Of a stretch of DNA of 13,919 bases, positions 6,741 through 13,483 are shown in pieces. Source of the stretch: CAZDRX01 sp964508225 (GTDB lineage Bacteria > Patescibacteriota > Gracilibacteria > Peribacterales > Peribacteraceae); contig CAZDRX010000023.1 of NCBI GenBank assembly GCA_964508225.1, positions 1-13,919 of the forward strand, read 5' to 3'. The notes beneath the pieces were generated by a model. The model ran no database searches. It had not been told where the DNA came from and worked only from the letters and a program-made list of their open reading frames with translations. Within the stretch, counting starts at the first letter, position 1; every line of letters begins with the position of its first letter. The position numbers and the translations under genes were made by a program.

Positions 6741-7046
6741 ATGCCGCCAAAACCCTCAGCACCGGACACAGGTGTCGAAGCCAAGCTCGACACGATGATC
6801 CAGATTCTCGAGAAGATGAATGCCCGCGACCGTCTCCGCACGTGGGGAGGCTTTCTGCGCGGCATCCTCGCGCTCATCCCGCTCATCATCTTCGTCTGGA
6901 GCGCGTGGTACTTCGTGGAGCATGGAGAAGAACTCATGAAGATGATCGCGAATCAGGCAGCATCCTCCGCCGCCGAGTACACGAAGAATCAGGGACAGGG
7001 CATGGTGGATCAGCTCCTGAAGGAGTACGCCGTCCCGAAAAAGTAA
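6741..7046 (+). CDS. Small single-span membrane protein, unknown function
   Basis: The 101-residue protein has a polar N-terminal region (1-35) with a short amphipathic helix (VEAKLDTMIQILEKMNARD, 12-30), one membrane helix at about 39-60 containing the aromatic run FVWSAWYF, and a polar C-terminal helix ending in KK. I do not recognise a family. The start at 6741 was chosen because it lies just after the preceding stop and 6 nt after a -10 hexamer; an upstream in-frame ATG at 6684 would overlap the FemAB gene by 19 bp. It is separated from FemAB by 38 bp and followed by a bidirectional terminator, so it closes the envelope cluster. It may be a membrane partner of those enzymes (inference from position only). 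Confidence 0.75.
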   Translation: MPPKPSAPDTGVEAKLDTMIQILEKMNARDRLRTWGGFLRGILALIPLIIFVWSAWYFVEHGEELMKMIANQAASSAAEYTKNQGQGMVDQLLKEYAVPKK

Positions 7047-7107
7047 CGTCTTTTCCGGAAGAATTACACGTCAGGAAATCCTGAGGGTTGCCTTTCGTGA
7101 AACTTCA

Positions 7108-7139
7108 AAAGGACGAGAGACCCCCATCTCCCGTCCTTT
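7108..7139. terminator. Bidirectional Rho-independent terminator
   Basis: AAAGGACG (7108-7115) pairs perfectly with CGTCCTTT (7132-7139), and inner GAGA/TCTC extends the stem past one mismatch around a CCCCCA loop. U-rich ends arise in both directions (TTT then GGTT on plus; CCTTTTG on minus). It lies between convergent genes (plus stop at 7046, minus stop at 7156) and should end both transcripts. A smaller TCAGG-AAAT-CCTGA hairpin lies at 7071-7084. Confidence 0.75.
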
Positions 7140-7155
7140 GGTTGATTCGAAGGGA

Positions 7156-8565
7156 TTACTTCACCAGCTTGAGGACATCGTCCGGATTCATGCCAGCACT
7201 CACGACGAGTGTCGGGAGCCGCAGGAACTGGCCGCGCGTGAAGCGCTTGTCCGGTGACTGGCTGACACCGAAGAGGTACCCCATCTCGGCTGCCTGACTC
7301 ATGATGCGGTCATTCACACCGCCCTTGGGATATGCCACGACGTAGACTTCCTTGTGCGTGAGATCCTGAATCAGCTTCTTGCTCTGTCCGAGCTCGAGGG
7401 TGACCTGCGAGTCCGTCATGGAGCGGAGATCATCGCCCGTGTGTCCGCCTGACTGGAGGTCGTAGCCGTTCGCGAGCAGAGTCAGCACCGTCTTCTCCGT
7501 GATCCCCGAGAGACCGATGTCCTTCGTCTGAAGGAAGAGCGTTGCAGCCACCCCGGCGTTCTGGAGCGCATCCGAAACCTGACGCAGGTTCTTGGCATTC
7601 ACGCCTGTGATGACGAGCGCGACGGTGTCCGGGCTGATGCGTGCGTCACGTGTCTCCTGAGCAAGCACGGTGTCGAAGAGTGTCCGGAGCGTCACGATCT
7701 TCTTGCCGGCGGCCTTCAGTCCCGCGATCTGCTTGGGGAGTGAACCGATGGCGGAGGTGTCATCCGCGAAGTACTGGAGAATCGGCATCTGGTAGTCGTC
7801 CTGACGGACGAGGAACGCAGGCTGGAAGGCCTTGAGGTACTGCGTGGAAACGTAGCCTTCCTTGCCGCCGAAGCTCACGCGTGCCCATTCGCCATTCATG
7901 GAGATCGGCTTGATGATGGCCTGACCGGGCAGTTCGCCGATCTTCTCGGACTGCGAGGACGGGTCTTTGCGGATATTGAGGAAATCGAAGTCCACGAAGT
8001 ACTTACCCTCAAACAGCTTCTTCTCCTCCGGCATCTTCACGTCCGTCGTGAGCTTGGCGAGGTAGCGGAACGACACGAAGCCCTGCTTGCCGTCGGCAAG
8101 CTGCACCTTGGCCCATCCGGCATTCGGGATATCGAGCACCGTGACGATCTCACCCTGATTCAGCTTCTCGACGAGTGCGGACGTGACGTCCGTGGATGCG
8201 CGCACGTTCAGGAACGGGTTATTGACGCGGTAGCTGTTGCCTCCTGCATCCATCGCGGTGGCGCGCAGACTGTCGTAGAACGCCTTCTTCTCCTTGTCCG
8301 GTACGACCGGAGCCGCCGAGGACGAGACGGATGTGTCCGAGAGCACCGTGACGCCGCTGCTGTCCCCGACACTCAGTACCTGTGTGTAATCCTCACCGTT
8401 CACCGTGCCCGATCCCGTCGTCGCCATCTCCTCCACCGTCTGGAGATCCGTATCGCTGAAGGAGAATTCATCGAAGCTCTTTTCAGGCTCTGCCTTGCCG
8501 CAACCGGCGAAGAGAATGCCGAACGAGACGATGAGAAGAAAAAATGTGAGAGAGGAACGGGACAT
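7156..8565 (-). CDS. Lipoprotein with two SH3 domains and a degenerate polysaccharide-deacetylase domain
   Basis: This 469-residue protein begins with a lipoprotein signal (hydrophobic 6-20, lipobox LFAGC, lipidated Cys22), so it is exported and membrane-anchored. A Ser/Thr-rich linker (about 25-110) leads to two bacterial SH3-like domains: NNPFLNVRAS...QGFVSFRYLA (115-170) and YFVDFDFLNIRKD...EGYVSTQYLK (189-245), which usually bind cell-wall peptides. The C-terminal part (about 313-455) has the NodB/polysaccharide-deacetylase pattern: TVALVITGVNAKN, AGVAATLFLQ, SGGHTGDDLRSM, AYPKGG and AEMGYLFGV. However, the catalytic/metal Asp pair expected in the first motif reads Thr-Gly (320-321), and the second His of HxxxH is Asp379; only His375 remains. 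It is therefore probably a non-catalytic wall-binding protein. It lies 22 bp downstream of argS on the same strand with no Shine-Dalgarno sequence. Confidence 0.88.
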   Translation of the reverse strand: MSRSSLTFFLLIVSFGILFAGCGKAEPEKSFDEFSFSDTDLQTVEEMATTGSGTVNGEDYTQVLSVGDSSGVTVLSDTSVSSSAAPVVPDKEKKAFYDSLRATAMDAGGNSYRVNNPFLNVRASTDVTSALVEKLNQGEIVTVLDIPNAGWAKVQLADGKQGFVSFRYLAKLTTDVKMPEEKKLFEGKYFVDFDFLNIRKDPSSQSEKIGELPGQAIIKPISMNGEWARVSFGGKEGYVSTQYLKAFQPAFLVRQDDYQMPILQYFADDTSAIGSLPKQIAGLKAAGKKIVTLRTLFDTVLAQETRDARISPDTVALVITGVNAKNLRQVSDALQNAGVAATLFLQTKDIGLSGITEKTVLTLLANGYDLQSGGHTGDDLRSMTDSQVTLELGQSKKLIQDLTHKEVYVVAYPKGGVNDRIMSQAAEMGYLFGVSQSPDKRFTRGQFLRLPTLVVSAGMNPDDVLKLVK

Positions 8566-8587
8566 GGGAGAAGGAAGGAAATAACGG

Positions 8588-10333
8588 TTACATGCGGTCG
8601 GGAACGCGGAGGGTGAGGAGTTCAGCGCCGCACTTGAGCACCTCCGCGGTGAGTGCGGTGAAATGGAGACGCGCCGCTCTGGTATGACCTTCTGCGGTCA
8701 GAATCGCGTCACTGGAATAGAAAGAGTTGAAGGCCTGACACAGCTCGTACAGGTAATTCGTGAGCTTATGCGGGAGATGTTCGGCTCTGGCGGTTTCCAC
8801 GGTATCTCCGAAGGAGAGCAGCAGTTTGAGGAGCAGTCGTTCCTTGGACGTGAGCGTCTCGACCGGCGCCGCACTCCCCTCCTCTCCCGCCTTGCGGAGC
8901 ACCGAGCAGGCGCGTGCGTGCGTGTACTGGACGTACGGCGCACTGTTGCCCTCGAACGTGAGCATCTTGTCCCAGTCGAAGATCATGTCCATCTTGCGGT
9001 TCTGGCTCAGGATGCCGTACACGAGAGCACCGACGCCCATCATCTCGGCGAGGTCTGCGGGGTTGTCCGTCTGGATCTTCTCTCCCCGCTCCTCGATGAG
9101 CTTCTCAGCGCGCAAAACGGCTTCGTCGAGCGCTTCCTCGAGCCTCAGGATGTTGCCCTTCCGCGTGCTCATGGAGCGGTCTGCAAAGCGCATACGTCCG
9201 AAGAGCACGTTCTCGAACACGGGCAGTTCCCAACCAAGCCTCCTGCACGTTTCGGCGAGTTGCTCGAAGTGGAGCTTCTGTGCGATATCCGTGAAGATGA
9301 GGATGCTCTGCGGGTGGTACGTATCCATGCGGTACCGCATCTGCGCGATGTCGCGTGTCGAGTAGAGCGTGGCACCGTCCCCTTTCTGTACGAGGTATGG
9401 CGGGATCCCGGACTCTTCCGGAAACTCCACGATGAGCGATCCCTCCTTTCCTTCGACGAAGACCTTCTTCTTCTTTCCCTCTGCGAGAATCGGTTCCATC
9501 TTGTCACTGTAGAAACTCTCGCTCAGATCAAGATCGAACGACACGTGAAGTCTCTCGTAGAGGTGTCCGAGGGACTTCTTCGTCACCTTGAGGACGTCTT
9601 CCCAGAACTTCCGGAGCGCCTTGTCCCCTTTCTCGAGCTTCAGGAAGGCCTCGCGGCCCTGCGCCTCGAGTGTCGCGTCCTTCTCGGCTTCCTCGTGAAA
9701 TTTCACGTACAGATCGAGGAGATCCGTGATGGACATCTCGAGCGTCTCCTTCGACGGTGCCCACTTCTCCTTGGCGACAGCGAGCTTGCCGAACTGCGTG
9801 CCCCAGTCACCCATGTAGTTCCAGCGGATGATCGGATAGCCCTCAAACGTGTACATATTGCTCACCGCCTGACCCACGACCGTCCCGATGATGTGATGGA
9901 TGCCAAGAGGTTTCGCGATGTTCGGCTGCGAGTACTCGACGATGACCGGCTGCTCCTTCCTCTGCTTCTTCGGCGAACAGGACGCGCGTACGTGTGCGAT
10001 GTTTCCGAGGAGCGCCTTCGTCGTGAGACGGACATTCACGAATCCGGGGCCCGCGACTTCGGCCTTCTCCACACCATCCATCCCTGTGAAGCCGGCTGCG
10101 AGAACCTTTGCGATGTCATGAGGCTTCTTCTTGAGTTTTTTGGCTAGTTGCAGCGGAGCCGAAGTTGTGAGATCGCCATGTTCTTCATCCAAAGAAACAT
10201 CGAAGTGGATCTCTGTCGACTCCCCGTATTCCTTTGCAAGAATCTCCGCTCCCTTTGCCTTCAAATGTTTCTGAAGATCGAACACAGGATATGAACAAGA
10301 ATTCGTCGCTACTGTATACCGCGCATGCACCAT
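8588..10333 (-). CDS. argS: Arginyl-tRNA synthetase
   Basis: This class I synthetase charges tRNA-Arg with arginine in the cytoplasm. From ATG 10333 it is 581 residues, close to the family length. It has the N-terminal tRNA D-loop-recognition domain (about 17-110), the catalytic core with EYSQPNIAKPLGIHHIIGT (133-151) and MGDWGTQFGKL (174-184), the MSTRKGN loop (coding bases 9152-9172) in place of KMSKS, and a C-terminal DALR-type anticodon-binding domain (YVQYTHARACS to the ending VPDRM). The HIGH signature reads GIHH (bases 9893-9904), an unusual form; the rest of the core looks intact. The reading frame is open upstream to GTG 10414. GTG 10285 is also possible and would match the usual N-terminus. 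Neither start has a Shine-Dalgarno sequence, so the start is uncertain. It heads a two-gene unit with the SH3 lipoprotein. Confidence 0.95.
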   Translation of the reverse strand: MVHARYTVATNSCSYPVFDLQKHLKAKGAEILAKEYGESTEIHFDVSLDEEHGDLTTSAPLQLAKKLKKKPHDIAKVLAAGFTGMDGVEKAEVAGPGFVNVRLTTKALLGNIAHVRASCSPKKQRKEQPVIVEYSQPNIAKPLGIHHIIGTVVGQAVSNMYTFEGYPIIRWNYMGDWGTQFGKLAVAKEKWAPSKETLEMSITDLLDLYVKFHEEAEKDATLEAQGREAFLKLEKGDKALRKFWEDVLKVTKKSLGHLYERLHVSFDLDLSESFYSDKMEPILAEGKKKKVFVEGKEGSLIVEFPEESGIPPYLVQKGDGATLYSTRDIAQMRYRMDTYHPQSILIFTDIAQKLHFEQLAETCRRLGWELPVFENVLFGRMRFADRSMSTRKGNILRLEEALDEAVLRAEKLIEERGEKIQTDNPADLAEMMGVGALVYGILSQNRKMDMIFDWDKMLTFEGNSAPYVQYTHARACSVLRKAGEEGSAAPVETLTSKERLLLKLLLSFGDTVETARAEHLPHKLTNYLYELCQAFNSFYSSDAILTAEGHTRAARLHFTALTAEVLKCGAELLTLRVPDRM

Positions 10334-10453
10334 GTATAGATGAAAACAAAATTTGATCTTGATCACACAATTTCTTCGTGTCTTGCGATACTTTTGAACA
10401 AAAAATGTATGCACGATCGTACACCCGATCTTGGCGAAATTCAGTGCACAAAG

Positions 10454-10495
10454 TGTGGATAACTCTGTGGATAATTTGTGAACAAATGTGGAAAT
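10454..10495 (+). promoter_or_regulatory. DnaA-box cluster (candidate replication origin or DnaA-controlled promoter)
   Basis: Two perfect DnaA boxes TGTGGATAA (reverse complement of TTATCCACA) lie at 10454-10462 and 10466-10474, in direct repeat with 12-bp periodicity. Two 7-of-9 matches follow: TGTGAACAA at 10477-10485 and TGTGGAAAT at 10487-10495. AT-rich DNA begins about 25 bp downstream. Doublets of this exact type are common in bacterial oriC regions. No dnaA, dnaN or other origin-linked gene is in the window, so control of a promoter is the alternative. Confidence 0.6.
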
Positions 10496-10527
10496 ACTCA
10501 GTTCAATCTGCGGAGAAGAGGTGATAA

Positions 10528-10556
10528 TTTACATTTTTATCAAATTAGTATATAAT
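10528..10556 (+). promoter_or_regulatory. Strong sigma-70-type promoter of the coiled-coil lipoprotein
   Basis: TTTACA (10528-10533, 5 of 6) is followed by an exactly 17-bp spacer and a perfect TATAAT (10551-10556). The -10 ends 6 nt before GTG 10563, so the transcript should begin at or beside the start codon. It is the best promoter in the window. Confidence 0.8.
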
Positions 10557-10562
10557 ATACGA

Positions 10563-11432
10563 GTGAGAAAAAGCAGACACATCATCACCGGATCACTCCT
10601 CGCCTTCTCCGTCTTGGTCGTGTCCGCATGCGGATCGACCACCGATAATGCGCGCCATTCTGCGGCCCCCTCCAGTGCAGGTATCAGCGGAGTCTTCTCT
10701 GTGGATGCGATCGCCACGCGTGCGGGCAATATCGGAACACGGAGTGCCGCACTCCTCGGCATCTTCGTCTCGGAGTACGTCTCGGTGGCGCCCACCGCAC
10801 TCGCTGCGGAAGGAGGACTCAAAGGGATCGGCGTACAGATGCAGATCGCCATCGCGCAGCACACCGTGCAGGACCCCGACTTCGACCTTCTGCAGGCCTT
10901 CGCGGATGCGCTGCAGGTGGATGTCCCCGACATGCTGAACCGCAGTACCGACCGCCAGCAAACCCTCGATACGTATCGCGATGCGCTCACGAACGTCGCC
11001 TCAAGGTCCAACGACCGCTTCAAGGAGCTCTCGACGTCACTCACCGATCTCAAAGCGCAGCTGCGTGACCTCGGCAAGAAGAAGAGCGACGCCGACCGAG
11101 CACTCAAGACTGCCCTCAAGAACAAGGACTTCGCCGATGCCGGCGAAAAGCAGAAGGCGGTGAACGAAACACAGTCCGCCTTCGCCGAGACTGATCTGAA
11201 GCGTAAGCAGGTGGAAGACCTCCTCTCAACCTTGGGCAAGCTCCTCACGCTCTACGGCGAGAAGATCCAGGCGATCAACGCCAACCGCGAAGTGCTCATC
11301 TCCGGCGCCAAAGTGGTGGATGTTCCGGGCATCGACGAATTGGACATCCTGAAGAAGCAATCGACCACGAGGCCGTCGAACTCGAAAGGCGGGGCCACCT
11401 TCGACCAGCTCTTCCAGAGCTCCGGGCTCTAG
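10563..11432 (+). CDS. Coiled-coil lipoprotein of unknown function
   Basis: Starting at GTG 10563 this is 289 residues. Basic residues RKSRH and a hydrophobic stretch (7-20) precede a lipobox VSAC, with lipidated Cys23. The frame is open further upstream (ATG 10488), but that would put the signal peptide 25 residues inside the protein and place the promoter within the gene, so the GTG is preferred. Residues 24-60 are small and polar, 60-125 mixed with an Ala-rich segment, and about 130-245 are strongly helical with charged heptad-like patterns (for example STSLTDLKAQLRDLGKKK), a likely coiled coil; the tail is polar. I know no matching family. Being anchored outside the membrane and placed 77 bp upstream of a VirB4-like ATPase, it could be a structural part of an envelope-spanning machine (inference). 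Confidence 0.8.
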   Translation: MRKSRHIITGSLLAFSVLVVSACGSTTDNARHSAAPSSAGISGVFSVDAIATRAGNIGTRSAALLGIFVSEYVSVAPTALAAEGGLKGIGVQMQIAIAQHTVQDPDFDLLQAFADALQVDVPDMLNRSTDRQQTLDTYRDALTNVASRSNDRFKELSTSLTDLKAQLRDLGKKKSDADRALKTALKNKDFADAGEKQKAVNETQSAFAETDLKRKQVEDLLSTLGKLLTLYGEKIQAINANREVLISGAKVVDVPGIDELDILKKQSTTRPSNSKGGATFDQLFQSSGL

Positions 11433-11474
11433 AGAAAGCCCCAAACTCCCCTTCTCCGACGTGCCGGATGCCTC

Positions 11475-11503
11475 TTGGATGAGGGACGGTTTTATGGTAT
11501 ACT
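11475..11503 (+). promoter_or_regulatory. Extended -10 promoter of the VirB4-like gene
   Basis: TTGGAT (11475-11480), a 17-bp spacer and TATACT (11498-11503) with the extended-10 dinucleotide TG at 11495-11496. The -10 ends 6 nt before ATG 11510, which predicts a leaderless message. No Shine-Dalgarno sequence is present. Confidence 0.65.
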
Positions 11504-11509
11504 GATCTG

Positions 11510-13477
11510 ATGGCCGAAAATGTCACACAAACGGCAGCGGCAAAGCCAAAAGGCGGTGTCTCGCCCGTCGCGGGAAAGCTCATCAATGTTCTCGATGAAC
11601 TCCTTGGTCTGCATGCGGACATGGAGGAGGTTCTGAAGAAAGAAGACGACGAGGATCTGGAGCTCACGAAGGAAGAGAAAGAAGTCGTGCGCCGCTACGA
11701 GGAAGGTCTGCAGAAACTGCTCGACGTGATCGCCCCCGCGGGCATCCAGTTTGACCGCAGTCTCATGAAGCTGAACGACCAGCTCGTGGCACGCAGCTTC
11801 TACGCGTACAACTGGCCGAGCCAGATCTATCCGAACTGGCTCAGTCAGCTCATCAACTTCGACATCCAGATCGACATCTCGATGTTCATCTACCCCGCGA
11901 GCAACAAGGTCATCCTGAAGATGCTCCGGAAGAAAGTGGCCGAAATGCGCTCGAGTATCCGTATGCTCCAGCAGCGCGGTATCGTGCGTGATCCGGCGCT
12001 CGAGGCCGCCCTGCAGGACGCCGAGGAACTGCGTGATCTCCTCGCCAGAGGCTCCGAGAAGCTCTTCCAGCTCGGGTTCTACTTCACGATCTACGCCGAG
12101 AACGAGGCGAAGCTGAAGAAAGTGCAGACCGACGTGGAAGCGATCCTCGGCGGCAAGCTCATCCTCACGAAGCCGACGGCTTTCCAGATGGAGCACGGCT
12201 GGAACAGCTGCCTCCCGTACGCGCTCGACGAGCTGGACTTCAACCGCAACATGAACACGCAGGCGCTCGCCACAAGTTTCCCGTTCAGTTCGTCCGACCT
12301 CACGGATGACCACGGCATCCTCTACGGCATCAACCGCCACAACGACTCTCTCATCATCTTCGACCGTTTCGACCTTCCGAATGCGAACGCGAACGTCTTC
12401 GCCACCTCCGGTGCAGGTAAGTCCTACGTCGTGAAGCTCGAGATCCTCCGCTCGCTGATTCAGGGCGTACAGGCCTACGTCATCGACCCGGAAAACGAGT
12501 ACGTCGATCTCTGCCGCACGGTCGGCGGCGCGATGATCCCGATCTCACTCGAGAGCTCGCACCGCATCAACCCGTTCGATCTGCCCAAAGCCATCCGTGG
12601 CGACGACGCCGAAGTGGGTGAGGTGCTCCGCAGTGCCGTCATCAGTCTTCACGGACTCTTCAAGCTGATGCTCGGCAACATCACGCCGGCGGAGGAAGGT
12701 GTGCTCGACAAAGCGATCCTCGATACGTACGCGCTCAAGGGCATCACGCTCGGGACATCCGAACCGGGCAAGCTCGAAGTACCGACGCTCCATGACCTCA
12801 TCGATGTCCTCATGACCTCCGACGGAGGTGAGCAGATGGCGCAGACGCTCCAGAAGTACACGACGGGTAGCTTCTCCGGACTCTTCGACCGCCCGACGAA
12901 CATCGAGCTGGACAAGGAAATGGTCGTGTTCCAGATCCGTGACTTGGAAGACGTGCTCCGCCCCATCGCGATCTACGTCGTGCTGAACTTCCTCTGGAAC
13001 CGCATCCGCTCCGACATGCGCAAACGCCTGCTCGTCATCGATGAAGCGTGGAACCTCATGCAGTATGAAGATTCGGCACAGTTCCTCTACGGTCTCATCA
13101 AGCGCGCACGCAAGTACTACCTCGGTGTCACGACGATCACCCAGGATATCGACGACTTCATCAACTCGCCGTACGGAAAACCGATCATCAGCAACACGTC
13201 TCTGCAGATGCTCCTCAAACAATCCGCCGCATCGGTGGATAACCTCGCCAAGCTCTTCTATCTGACGGACGGCGAGAAGTATCTGCTCCTCAACTCCGGC
13301 GTGGGTCAGGGACTCCTCTTCGCCAGCAACACGCACGTGGCCATTCAGGTCGTCGCGTCCCCGAGCGAACACGCCATCATCACCACGAAGCCCGAGGAAG
13401 TCATGAAGAAACGCGCCGAAGAGAAGGCACGTGCCGAAGGCAAGCCCGCGGAGGGAACCGAGGAAGCGAAGAAGTAG
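11510..13477 (+). CDS. VirB4/TraC-like conjugation or secretion ATPase
   Basis: VirB4/TraC ATPases of the HerA/FtsK superfamily power type IV secretion and pilus assembly as cytoplasmic hexamers at the inner membrane. The 655 residues show an N-terminal charged region (20-75, probable coiled coil), a VirB4-type N-terminal domain (about 76-260, with a helical insertion at 135-185), and an ATPase domain. The ATPase has Walker A TSGAGKS (299-305, Lys304), AYVIDPENEY (322-331), INPFDLP (353-359), Walker B RLLVIDEAWNLMQ (506-518), TTITQDIDDF (541-550) and LKQSA (569-573). All nucleotide-binding motifs are intact. The C-terminal 30 residues are a Lys/Glu/Ala-rich tail. No other type IV secretion gene (PrgI-like, VirB6, VirB11, coupling protein) is in the window. 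The gene ends 6 bp from the convergent DHH-family gene, leaving no room for a terminator between them. Confidence 0.9.
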   Translation: MAENVTQTAAAKPKGGVSPVAGKLINVLDELLGLHADMEEVLKKEDDEDLELTKEEKEVVRRYEEGLQKLLDVIAPAGIQFDRSLMKLNDQLVARSFYAYNWPSQIYPNWLSQLINFDIQIDISMFIYPASNKVILKMLRKKVAEMRSSIRMLQQRGIVRDPALEAALQDAEELRDLLARGSEKLFQLGFYFTIYAENEAKLKKVQTDVEAILGGKLILTKPTAFQMEHGWNSCLPYALDELDFNRNMNTQALATSFPFSSSDLTDDHGILYGINRHNDSLIIFDRFDLPNANANVFATSGAGKSYVVKLEILRSLIQGVQAYVIDPENEYVDLCRTVGGAMIPISLESSHRINPFDLPKAIRGDDAEVGEVLRSAVISLHGLFKLMLGNITPAEEGVLDKAILDTYALKGITLGTSEPGKLEVPTLHDLIDVLMTSDGGEQMAQTLQKYTTGSFSGLFDRPTNIELDKEMVVFQIRDLEDVLRPIAIYVVLNFLWNRIRSDMRKRLLVIDEAWNLMQYEDSAQFLYGLIKRARKYYLGVTTITQDIDDFINSPYGKPIISNTSLQMLLKQSAASVDNLAKLFYLTDGEKYLLLNSGVGQGLLFASNTHVAIQVVASPSEHAIITTKPEEVMKKRAEEKARAEGKPAEGTEEAKK

Positions 13478-13483
13478 CGGAGA

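Larger units (their letters stand above)
10334..10562. other. Divergent intergenic region between argS and the lipoprotein gene
   Basis: This is the longest gene-free stretch. It holds a palindrome ACGATCGT (10413-10420), an inverted repeat TGATC-TT-GATCA (10354-10365), a DnaA-box cluster (10454-10495) and an AT-rich stretch (about 10521-10560) with the lipoprotein promoter. Part of 10334-10414 could be coding if argS starts further upstream. I could not find a convincing argS promoter. Confidence 0.6.

Noticed and set aside
5626..6762. A 378-codon open frame antisense to the FemAB gene
   Set aside because: The sense strand carries all FemAB landmarks; the antisense product has no recognisable feature and spans gene boundaries.
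8663..10147. A 494-codon open frame on the plus strand opposite argS
   Set aside because: It lies entirely antisense to a clearly identified synthetase and its protein has no domain pattern; such frames are expected in GC-rich DNA with biased codon use.
11416..11430. AGAGC-TCCGG-GCTCT hairpin at the end of the lipoprotein gene as a terminator
   Set aside because: It overlaps the end of the coding sequence and is followed by A- and C-rich rather than T-rich sequence.
11492..13372. Two long antisense frames (282 and 275 codons) opposite the VirB4-like gene
   Set aside because: The sense product has intact Walker motifs; the antisense products are charge-rich and motif-free.
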